Of a stretch of 64,000 bases of DNA, positions 18,342 to 24,901 are shown piece after piece. The stretch is taken from the NCBI GenBank assembly GCA_023252195.1, contig JAHEXI010000004.1:1-64000 (forward strand), read 5' to 3'. Position numbers and translations under genes: made by a program. The stretch comes from Pseudonocardiales bacterium. Its GTDB lineage: Bacteria > Actinomycetota > Actinomycetes > Mycobacteriales > Pseudonocardiaceae. Under the pieces are notes generated by a model. It saw nothing but the letters and a program-made list of their open reading frames with translations, was not told where the DNA came from and made no database searches. Each line of letters starts with the position of its first letter. Position 1 is the stretch's first letter.

Positions 18342-18950
18342 TTACGGCGTCGCGTCCTTTGCGCGGTGTGGTCTGATAGCGGCTGCTCCAGAGGAAGGAG
18401 CCTCGCCGTCGTCTGGTTCGTCGAGTGGAGTGATCAGGGCGAGGTAGGCGTGTTCGGTGGTGACCTCCGTCGCGCAGCTCGCCGCAAGCAGTGCGTAGGC
18501 AAGTTCCTCGCCGCCGTTGGGTTCCGAGAGCCACCACGCGGCGGCATCGACCAGAGCCAGGCGCTGCACTGCGGACAGGTGCGCCTCGCGCTCGCTTAGG
18601 ACGGCCACGGCGGCCAAGCGTTGCCGGTTGGGGATGACATGTGCGCCGCGAGGGGACCGCATGATCTGCTCATGGCCGCCACCGAGAACCGAAGCGGCCA
18701 ACTCCAGCATCCGTGACAGATCCAGCTCATCCAGATGTGGCCGGGTCGACTGGTGGAAGATCCGGGACACCGACGACCACTCTTGCAGTACCCGGGCAAC
18801 CGACTGAGCACGCCAGGGCGCCAGCCGGAGCACTACGCTCGGAGACTCCTGGCCCTCCAGGACAAGTGTGCCGCCGTCTAGCTCCACTACCTCACCGTGA
18901 TCGAGCACCACCCGGAGTCGGTCTGGATCGAGGTGCATAGGGTCTGGCAT
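18342..18950 (-). CDS. Hypothetical actinobacterial protein
   Basis: 202 residues from ATG 18950, which follows GGCGGAGA; the open frame reaches 19028 but that start has no such site. The protein is soluble, Ala/Leu-rich and without a domain I can name. Segments VVELDGGTLVLEGQ, NRQRLAAVAVLSEREAHLSA and LALVDAAAWWLSEP are distinctive because the last two recur in the remnant at 21608-22027, so a paralogous family existed here. It ends 68 bases from the vsr stop, convergent with it. Confidence 0.7.
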   Translation of the reverse strand: MPDPMHLDPDRLRVVLDHGEVVELDGGTLVLEGQESPSVVLRLAPWRAQSVARVLQEWSSVSRIFHQSTRPHLDELDLSRMLELAASVLGGGHEQIMRSPRGAHVIPNRQRLAAVAVLSEREAHLSAVQRLALVDAAAWWLSEPNGGEELAYALLAASCATEVTTEHAYLALITPLDEPDDGEAPSSGAAAIRPHRAKDATP

Positions 18951-19249
18951 CGGGTCTCCGCCCTCTCTACAGGGTTGGCGATCAAGGCCGGGGGTCGGTG
19001 TTCCAGCACCAGCCCTCGGCCGTCTCATCAGAGGGCGGGTGCGCCCCCTGATCTCACCGACTCATCCGGCGTGAAACCAGGTCCCGTGCCTGGTCCGCGC
19101 TACCCACGCACTACTAGTCCGGGATGGAGGATGGTCCGCTGCTGTACAGCAGCGAAGTACAGCAACCGCGTCGACCGGCACCGTCTCAATGTGCCCATTA
19201 ACGGCCAGCGACGTGCGGATACAACCCCCATTGACCGTCGTGCCCGCAG

Positions 19250-19291
19250 TTCGCATCGAGAAGGTCAGGGGTTCGATTCCCCTCAGCTCCA
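19250..19291 (+). other. 3' half of a tRNA-Ala(CGC), probable integration scar
   Basis: From an anticodon-loop-like TTCGCAT through the anticodon 3' strand CGAGA, a TC-containing variable loop, T arm AGGGG-TTCGATT-CCCCT and acceptor strand CAGCTCC plus A. Upstream bases do not pair with the anticodon strand and there is no D arm or 5' acceptor strand, so it is not a complete tRNA. tRNA 3' ends are the usual attachment sites of actinobacterial integrative elements, which regenerate the host tRNA and leave such fragments. Confidence 0.75.
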
Positions 19292-19356
19292 CACCTGCTC
19301 AAAGGCCCTATCCGGAGATCTTCGTAAGGGGTACTGGACCCCTGTACCGCAGTAGG

Positions 19357-19482
19357 TCACTCACTGAGGCTGTCTCCCAACTGCTTCGACGCAGCTCGGG
19401 CGGCCGTGGACGACGCTTGGGCGAGGATCTCGATCGAAGAGATGATCTTGCGGATCTCGACGTGATAGTCGAGGAATCCCAT
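19357..19482 (-). CDS. Possible small protein (41 residues)
   Basis: ATG 19482 to TGA 19357: begins MGFLDYHVEIRKIISSIEIL and continues with a short Ala-rich helix. It would form one amphipathic helix-turn-helix hairpin. GGACAG lies nine bases upstream, a weak ribosome-binding site. It follows the tRNA fragment, where excisionase-sized or antitoxin-sized genes are common, but no family is recognised. Confidence 0.3.
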   Translation of the reverse strand: MGFLDYHVEIRKIISSIEILAQASSTAARAASKQLGDSLSE

Positions 19483-19874
19483 AGACTTTCACTGTCCTAA
19501 TACTCAATGCTGTGTATGGGTGGTAGATCGCTGGCAGGGGGGTTGCTGTGCGGGTCGCAAGGCGAGTTCTGCTGTGTGTTGCGGTGTTGTGCTGGTGTTG
19601 GTTTCTCCGGGACTGGATCCTCCTTACAACCCGGCAGTGGCGGCGCAGGATGCACTAGGTACGAGGTGTTTTCAAGCGTTTCTGCGGTGGCCTGATCCGG
19701 TGTGTACACCGGATCAGCAGAACCCCGGATGTCACCTACGACACGATCGATCAGACGATCTGTGTGCCGTGGTGGGCTCGGACATCTCGCCTCGTCATGT
19801 GTTTAGTCGTCGTTAATGGGTGGTCCTCCTGTCTGTTTTGTCTGCTTCGTGGTGCCCACCTCGATGTTGTTCCG
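19483..19874. other. Spacer before the IS1380 element, with a perfect 24-bp palindrome
   Basis: No supported gene. At 19693-19716 stands TGATCCGGTGT-GT-ACACCGGATCA, a perfect inverted repeat with 11-bp arms and only a 2-bp centre, better suited to a dimeric protein site than to a terminator. Confidence 0.55.
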
Positions 19875-21545
19875 GCTGTTCTGACCCGATTCCGCGAGTA
19901 ACAGTATGAGATGATCTTCGGTTGTGGTTTGTGATCTTTTGTTGGCTGTTTTCGGGGTGTGGGCAGGATGAGGGCCCGAGTGTCGCCTCGGGTGTGCGGG
20001 TTCCGGGGTGTTCGGGGCCGGTTTGGCCTGGTCAGGATGTTGCTGGGAGTGCGCGCAGGCGGGCGAGGACTTTTTCGAGTAGGTGGTGTCCCGGTGGTAG
20101 GCGCAGGTCGAGCGCACCGGCGTGACGGATCAGGCGGGCGGGCACGCGGATCAGCTTGTGCCGCAGGGTGGCGATCATGGCTTGGCCGTCGCGGACGCCG
20201 TGACCGGTTAACCGCCCGCCGGGTCCGGGGGTGGCGGTGAGCTGGTGCAGCCAGCCGGCGATGCTGACCGCGAGCAGCGCGCCCCACATCCAGGCGGTGT
20301 TGACCAGCGGATATCCTGATGGGAGGTGCCGGAGCGCGGCGCCGATCTTGGCGTCGCGGAACACGTTTTCGATCTCGGTGCGGTGCCGGTAGCAGTGCTC
20401 GATGGCGGCGGCTTTGCCCGGGGTGGAGACGTCGAGGTTGGTCACGATGAATGAGTAGCCATATACCGCGTCGAGTTCGGCGAGGGGCAGTGCCCGCTGG
20501 TCGGGGCGCAGGGTGCGGCGGCGCCGGGCGCGAGGGTCGGGCGAGACCTGCCCGGCGGTGATGTTTAGGCGTACCCGGCGGATCAGCAGCCGGGTCGCCG
20601 CCGGCCACCAGTCCGGGCAGTAGGCGCCGACGGCGACCTGCGCGCCGGGCATGTCCAGCGCGTCGGTCCACTCGTTGTCAGCGACGCCGTCGAGGATCCG
20701 CCATAGTGGCGCGATGCGTTTGGCCCCGATGGCGAACTCGACATCGGCCACGTGCGCGGCCCGGGCCAACGCCCCGGCGAAGTAGCCGGCGTCGGCGCGC
20801 AGCCGGATCCGCCCGCACCGTGCCGCGGCTGGCAGCGCGGCCAGCGCCCGCGTCAGCAGCCCGGGGGCGTGAGACCGGGGGTCCTCGTCGCCGGCCATCA
20901 GGTCCGCGGCCAGCACGGTCGCGGTCTGGGCCCAGCTGGCCACGTGCGGACGCCCGCAGCGTTGCCCCTGGTAGTTGAACGCGACCCCCCGTTTCTTGGG
21001 TCCGTAGACCTCCACGTCGGTGGTGTCCAGATCGATGGTGACCTCCTCGCACAGCGCCGCTGCCCGCGCCGCGAGCATCCCAGTGTGAATGTCACCGATC
21101 CCGGTCTCCACCGCGCGCCACTGCCCGTCGGACAACCTGCGCGCCAGTCCGGCGGCGGTCGTCGAGCTCAACCCGGCCACCGGCGCGAGCACCTGACCGG
21201 CCACATCGGCGCGTTGCCGGTCCAGCCCGACCAGAAAGTCCTCCCCGGCCAGCTGCGCACACGCCAACCCGACCAGCAGCTGCCCACCAGACAACCCCCG
21301 GTCCCGGGCCTTGATCCGACCGACCGCCGCATCCAACAGCCTGATCATGCACAGCCGGACGACCAGCTCGGTCACCGCCGCCATCCCCGACACCGGAGTC
21401 AGCCACGGATCCGGCGCGCCGATGCGCACCCACCGCCGCAACCGACGCATATCCCGTAACGTGTCCACCCGATGGGTGTCCTCTCCCTGAGATGTTTTGT
21501 TGTTTCGCAACCGGCATCATCCCAGGTCAGAGCGGCACCCATCGC
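19875..21545 (-). mobile_element. IS1380-family insertion sequence (approximate ends)
   Basis: About 1.67 kb around a full-length transposase. Candidate imperfect inverted repeats: CCGGCTGTTCTGACCCGATT near 19876 and, on the other strand, GCCGCTCTGACCTGGGAT near 21515-21532. Ends uncertain by tens of bases. Confidence 0.65.
20032..21510 (-). CDS. IS1380-family transposase
   Basis: 492 residues at most, in one intact frame, unlike the two older elements to the left. DDE-type features: TIDLDTTDVEVYGPKKRGVAF with the first Asp pair, LRADAGYFAGAL with the second Asp, and a C-terminal YRHRTEIENVFRDAKIGAAL segment with the Glu, the usual order for DDE_Tnp_1/IS1380. The TTG at 21510 gives the longest form; ATG at about 21450 (MRRLRRWV) is a credible alternative. 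Possibly still mobile. Confidence 0.9.
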   Translation of the reverse strand: MRNNKTSQGEDTHRVDTLRDMRRLRRWVRIGAPDPWLTPVSGMAAVTELVVRLCMIRLLDAAVGRIKARDRGLSGGQLLVGLACAQLAGEDFLVGLDRQRADVAGQVLAPVAGLSSTTAAGLARRLSDGQWRAVETGIGDIHTGMLAARAAALCEEVTIDLDTTDVEVYGPKKRGVAFNYQGQRCGRPHVASWAQTATVLAADLMAGDEDPRSHAPGLLTRALAALPAAARCGRIRLRADAGYFAGALARAAHVADVEFAIGAKRIAPLWRILDGVADNEWTDALDMPGAQVAVGAYCPDWWPAATRLLIRRVRLNITAGQVSPDPRARRRRTLRPDQRALPLAELDAVYGYSFIVTNLDVSTPGKAAAIEHCYRHRTEIENVFRDAKIGAALRHLPSGYPLVNTAWMWGALLAVSIAGWLHQLTATPGPGGRLTGHGVRDGQAMIATLRHKLIRVPARLIRHAGALDLRLPPGHHLLEKVLARLRALPATS

Positions 21546-21607
21546 CAACTCCGGGCCGTGTTGCCCTAATTACTTGCGGATTCGGGTCTGAGCCCGTCCC
21601 ATCGCCT

Positions 21608-22027
21608 TCACCCAGCGTCTTCACCCGCTGGGCATTGCGTGCCTGGTTCCGCGCCAGCCGAGTCAGTCAGCCACCATGCCGCCGCGTCCACCAATGCCAA
21701 AGGCTGGACCGCCGACAACCCGGCCTCCCAGTCGGCTAGCATCGCCACCGCCGCCAATCGCTGCCGACTGGGCACTGTGTCTTCGCCGCGAGGAAACCGC
21801 AGGAGTGGTGGCTCATCGCCGTCACCGAGTACAGACGCCGCGAGCTTCGGGGTGCGAAACAGGTCCCGTTGGGACTTGACCTGCTCACCCGGTGGAAGAC
21901 ACGGGAGGCCGCCGACCACTACTCCACGAAGAAGCGTCGGTGCCAGGATCTGGTGTTCGTCGCCAATCACGGCCTGGTCGTGAGCGAGGCGAATGGCTAC
22001 GTCCGGGCCGATCACGTACTTGGTCAT
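21608..22027 (-). pseudogene. Chimeric remnant: PIN (VapC-like) N-terminus joined to a hypothetical-protein fragment
   Basis: ATG 22027 follows GGAGAGGAG. Residues 1-34 (YVIGPDVAIRLAHDQAVIGD then LAPTLLR) look like the start of a PIN-domain toxin with the first catalytic Asp, but the rest of the PIN fold is missing. After about 25 uninformative residues the frame continues with SRQRLAAVAMLADWEAGLSA and LALVDAAAWWLTDSAG, which match the intact protein encoded at 18342-18950. Deletion joining two genes explains this. The tail after AGEDAG is also short of the paralogue. It lies next to the IS1380 element, a possible cause. Confidence 0.6.
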
Positions 22028-22357
22028 GGGAGATCAGCTCCTCTCCGTTGCGAGACGCAAGCGCCTGCGACAGGGTACGGATATGTCGAGGCGCTCATCG
22101 GCATGGCAGCGCGTTGGTGTGAACGAGCGATCGGCGGCATGTGAATGCGTTCGCGCTACGGTGCGTGGTCGGCCTGTGACGCCTTGACACCACTTGGGAA
22201 CGCGCTCTAGGGTAGCTCCCGGTCGGGGGGCGGTACTTCTTGCGGGGTGTCCGTACCAATCGGCGCATTGACGAGGCCGCGCGACGCTTTTCCTTCGTTC
22301 GGATATCCGTTTCGGCCCGGCTCACTGGGACGCTGTATCAAGCTGGGGAGCCGTGCA
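22028..22357. other. Spacer between the PIN remnant and the repeat protein
   Basis: 330 bases, no supported gene. A short minus-strand frame ending in the ATGA of the PIN start might be a vestige of an antitoxin, but it has no recognisable sequence. Confidence 0.35.
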
Positions 22358-23068
22358 ATGAACATTCGCTGGCTGCACTCACAGCGGATTTTGGTGGGGT
22401 CGCTGATGACCGCTACGCTCGCCGTCGGCGTGCTGACGTTATTGGTGATTCGCCAACAACAAGGTCAGGCGGACGGCCAGATCTACCTTGAAACGGGTGG
22501 CACCGTAAGTGCCAAGCCCGTTGTTCCAGTGATTGGCCGACCCACGATGGTGGGGGGCAACGTCGGTAGTGCGGGTGTGCCCATCCAGGCAATGACTGGC
22601 ACGGAAGACCAGGCGGTCAAGGGCGGTTCCCAGGTGCGATGCGCCTGCGGTACCCCCCCGCCGGCAACCATGATGCCGGTGAAGGTGCAACCAATACATC
22701 GGGGCACACCGCAACGCTCTTTCCGGTCACAACGGATCGTCGTCAACCACTGGGATCCACCCGCGCAACCGCATGCGAGTGGCCCGCTGTATCAGCCGAG
22801 GTTGCCAGATGCGGGTCCGCCACCAGGCGAGGTGGAGCGGCCGGACAAGGTTGGCCCCTCGGGTGAGGTGGATCGGCCCGACAAGGTTGGCCCCTCGGGT
22901 GAGGTGGATCGGCCCGACAAGGTTGGCCCCTCGGGTGAGGTGGATCGGCCTGACAAGGTTGGCCCCTCGGGTGAGGTGGATCGGCCCGACAAGGTTGGCC
23001 CCTCGGGTGAGGTGGATCGGCCTGACAAGGTTGGTCCCTCAGAGCCTCCGATCCCACAAAAGGGGTGA
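22358..23068 (+). CDS. Exported or membrane-anchored protein with 12-residue tandem repeats
   Basis: 236 residues from ATG 22358, preceded by GGGGAG at a seven-base spacing. Residues 11-31 (ILVGSLMTATLAVGVLTLLV) form one hydrophobic helix after a basic N-terminus, without a clear cleavage site, so an uncleaved anchor is possible. A Pro/Gly-rich middle part with a single CACG follows. The last third is six copies of GEVDRPDKVGPS (first copy reads GEVERPDKVGPS), an acidic/basic alternating, probably extended repeat. I do not recognise the family. It lies just before a toxin-antitoxin pair, with no evident functional link. Confidence 0.7.
   Translation: MNIRWLHSQRILVGSLMTATLAVGVLTLLVIRQQQGQADGQIYLETGGTVSAKPVVPVIGRPTMVGGNVGSAGVPIQAMTGTEDQAVKGGSQVRCACGTPPPATMMPVKVQPIHRGTPQRSFRSQRIVVNHWDPPAQPHASGPLYQPRLPDAGPPPGEVERPDKVGPSGEVDRPDKVGPSGEVDRPDKVGPSGEVDRPDKVGPSGEVDRPDKVGPSGEVDRPDKVGPSEPPIPQKG
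22827..23040 (+). repeat. 36-bp minisatellite, six copies, in frame
   Basis: Copies of GAGGTGGATCGGCCCGACAA plus a 16-base rest, nearly identical, coding for GEVDRPDKVGPS. The 36-bp period keeps the frame, so copy number can change without breaking the gene. Confidence 0.95.
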
Positions 23069-23165
23069 TGAATCCACTGGGGATCTGTCGGCGGCGCCGA
23101 GGCGTGTGTACTGCGGCTTCATCTCGGACTCGATCAGTGAGCACAACGCTGTCACACTGATCGTC

Positions 23166-23546
23166 GTGATCGCGCAGGAGCAGCCAGTAGCCGAGATGCT
23201 CCGTGCGGCGGGTGCCCGGTTTGCGTTCGTCCACGGCAGCCGGGTACGCGGCCGCCCGCGTCCGGACAGCGACCTGGATGTGGGCGCGTGGTGGGGCGCC
23301 CGACCGCCGGCATCCTGGGAGGTGGACCTCCCTATTGGCGTGGATCTGGTCGTACTCGATAGCGCACCGCTTTGGCTGGCTGGTCGGATAGCGCAGGAGG
23401 GTCGCTTGCTCTTCGATGATGATCCGCGGGCAAGGGTCCGGTGGCAGGCCGATACCCGGCTGCGCTACCTGGATGAGATCCCGGCGATCCGCGAGCACTA
23501 CCGTCAGCGACGAACCGAGTCGGCCAGCGGAGCGCCGCGTGGTTGA
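23166..23546 (+). CDS. mntA: MNT-type nucleotidyltransferase antitoxin
   Basis: 126 residues from GTG 23166, seven bases after a CACACT box. FVHGSRVRGRPRPDSDLDVG is the minimal nucleotidyltransferase motif GSx10DxD (Gly24, Ser25, Asp36, Asp38). Proteins of this class neutralise HepT by adding AMP units to a Tyr in the toxin. The stop overlaps the start of the HEPN gene by eight bases (GTGGTTGA), so translation is coupled. The open frame extends far upstream, but only through the repeat region of the preceding gene. Confidence 0.85.
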   Translation: MIAQEQPVAEMLRAAGARFAFVHGSRVRGRPRPDSDLDVGAWWGARPPASWEVDLPIGVDLVVLDSAPLWLAGRIAQEGRLLFDDDPRARVRWQADTRLRYLDEIPAIREHYRQRRTESASGAPRG

Positions 23547-23949
23547 TCAGGAACTGCTCGACCGGCTGCTCGACCGAGCCGGGTCGGACCTGAAGGCTTT
23601 GGCCGAGTACCGCGCCGAGGGCGATCTACTCGAGGATCCCACCCGGCTTGCGGCGGTGAAGTACCACTTCCTCACGACCATCGAGGGCTGTGTCCGAATT
23701 TCGCATCACATCATCGCGTCGGAAGGCTGGCGAATCGCGGAATCCAACGCCGATGCGGTGCGCACGCTCGGTACGCAGCATGTCGTGCTCGCCCCGACGG
23801 CCGAGGCAGTGGCCAGGGCGGTCGAGTTCCGCAACGTGTTGATCTACGAGTACGTCGACGTCGACGACGCCCGAGTGCGCGACAACCTAGAACACCTGTC
23901 AGATTTCGAAGCGTTCGTTTCACAGGTAGCCGTCTGGTCTGCCGACTGA
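23539..23949 (+). CDS. hepT: HEPN-domain (HepT/DUF86) toxin with altered active site
   Basis: 136 residues, all-helical. LAAVKYHFLTTIEGCVRISHHIIASEG is the first long helix of DUF86 proteins, and FRNVLIYEYVDVD sits where family members have the Rx4HxY motif. Here Arg98 is kept, the catalytic His position is Tyr103, and Tyr105 (the residue AMPylated in studied HepT proteins) is kept. TAC instead of CAC needs only one base change. RNase activity may therefore be lost. Translationally coupled to the MNT gene upstream; a strong hairpin follows the stop. Confidence 0.85.
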   Translation: MVDQELLDRLLDRAGSDLKALAEYRAEGDLLEDPTRLAAVKYHFLTTIEGCVRISHHIIASEGWRIAESNADAVRTLGTQHVVLAPTAEAVARAVEFRNVLIYEYVDVDDARVRDNLEHLSDFEAFVSQVAVWSAD

Positions 23950-23955
23950 GCCATC

Positions 23956-24014
23956 GCGTTCTGGATGCAGACTGCGGTACGGGCGCTGATGAGCGCAGTC
24001 TGCATCCAGAACGC
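23956..24014. terminator. Perfect 21-bp hairpin after hepT
   Basis: Arms 23956-23976 (GCGTTCTGGATGCAGACTGC+G) and 23994-24014, exact complements, 17-base loop, no U tract. It lies between hepT and the mobA-moaD promoter and probably ends transcription. Confidence 0.65.
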
Positions 24015-24031
24015 ATCCTGGTGGGCGGGGT

Positions 24032-24037
24032 TACGAT
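24032..24037 (+). promoter_or_regulatory. -10 box of the Mo/W cofactor-enzyme cluster
   Basis: TACGAT six bases before ATG 24044, leaderless spacing. It lies just after the hepT hairpin and heads the mobA-moaD / AOR / fdhA unit. Confidence 0.45.
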
Positions 24038-24043
24038 CGGCAC

Positions 24044-24901
24044 ATGGTGCAGGGGACGGCTGGCGTGGTGCTGGCGGGTGGCCGTTCGTCGCGGATGGGC
24101 ACGCCGAAGGCCGAGTTGGAGTGGCATGGATCCACCCTGCTGCGGCGCACTCTGGGAGTTCTAGCGCGCTCGGTCGACGGGCCGCTGCTGGTAGTTCGTG
24201 CCGCAGGCCAGCTATTACCGGAGCCGCTGCCTGCGCAGGTGGAGATCGTCGAGGACCCTGAAGAGGGCTTGGGGCCGCTGCAGGGCATCGCAGCCGGGTT
24301 AACAGCGCTGGCTGGTCGGGCGCTGACCGCGTTCGTGTGCTCGACCGACCTGCCATTCCTCCATCCCGCGTTCGTCCGCCGGGTGCTCAGCGCGCTCACC
24401 GACGATCTCGACGTGGTGCTCCCGGTCGCCCGCGGCTACCCGCAGCCGCTCGCCGCCGCCTACCGGGTCACCCTCGCCCCACTGGTCACCGACCTGATCG
24501 TAGCCGGCGACCGGCGCCCGGCCTTCCTGTTTCGCCACGAGCGTTGCCGCACGCTGCGAATTGACGACGCTGCGCTCCTGAAAGACCCGGCGCTAGCCGC
24601 AGCCGACCCGGCGCTGGACTCGGTGGTAAACGTCAACTCCCCGGACGAATACCGCGCCGCGCGGTGCCAACCCGCTCCGCAAGTCACCGTGCAGCGCTAC
24701 GGTGCGCTGGCTGGCAACGGCCACCGCGGGCCGCGAACCGTGCGCGCCGCCACGCTGTCCGGCGCCGCCGAGGCGGTGGGTCTAACCCTGGACCGCCACG
24801 TCATCGCCGCGCTCAACGGCGACCAGATAAGCCGCGACGGCGATGTCCCGCTGGCCAGCGGGGACACCGTCGCCTTCCTGTCCGCAGACGCAGGCGGATG
24901 A
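24044..24901 (+). CDS. MobA-MoaD fusion: molybdopterin nucleotidyltransferase plus sulfur-carrier domain
   Basis: 285 residues. Residues 1-200 are a MobA-type nucleotidyltransferase: AGVVLAGGRSSRMGTPKAEL is the nucleotide-binding loop and CSTDLPFLHPAFV the metal-binding DxP region. Residues from about 205 to the end form a ubiquitin-like MoaD/ThiS domain (VTVQRYGALAGN, LNGDQISRDGDVPLASGD) whose chain ends SADAGG, so the Gly-Gly tail is free at the C-terminus as needed for thiocarboxylation. MoaD supplies sulfur for the dithiolene of molybdopterin; MobA adds GMP (or CMP) to the finished cofactor. The two act at opposite ends of the pathway. The stop overlaps the next gene's ATG (ATGA). Downstream enzymes both need pterin cofactors. 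Confidence 0.85.
   Translation: MVQGTAGVVLAGGRSSRMGTPKAELEWHGSTLLRRTLGVLARSVDGPLLVVRAAGQLLPEPLPAQVEIVEDPEEGLGPLQGIAAGLTALAGRALTAFVCSTDLPFLHPAFVRRVLSALTDDLDVVLPVARGYPQPLAAAYRVTLAPLVTDLIVAGDRRPAFLFRHERCRTLRIDDAALLKDPALAAADPALDSVVNVNSPDEYRAARCQPAPQVTVQRYGALAGNGHRGPRTVRAATLSGAAEAVGLTLDRHVIAALNGDQISRDGDVPLASGDTVAFLSADAGG

Noticed and set aside
19250-19291. Complete tRNA-Ala gene
   Set aside because: No 5' acceptor strand, D arm or anticodon 5' strand pairs with the visible half.
22827-23040. CRISPR array
   Set aside because: The repeats are contiguous, in frame, without spacers, and no cas genes are near. The same holds for the 135-bp repeats at the left edge.
22743-23498. Minus-strand frames opposite the 36-bp repeats, giving Ser/Pro/Gly repeats
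   Set aside because: Shadow of the repeat array; the plus strand has a ribosome-binding site, a hydrophobic N-terminal helix and the MNT motif.
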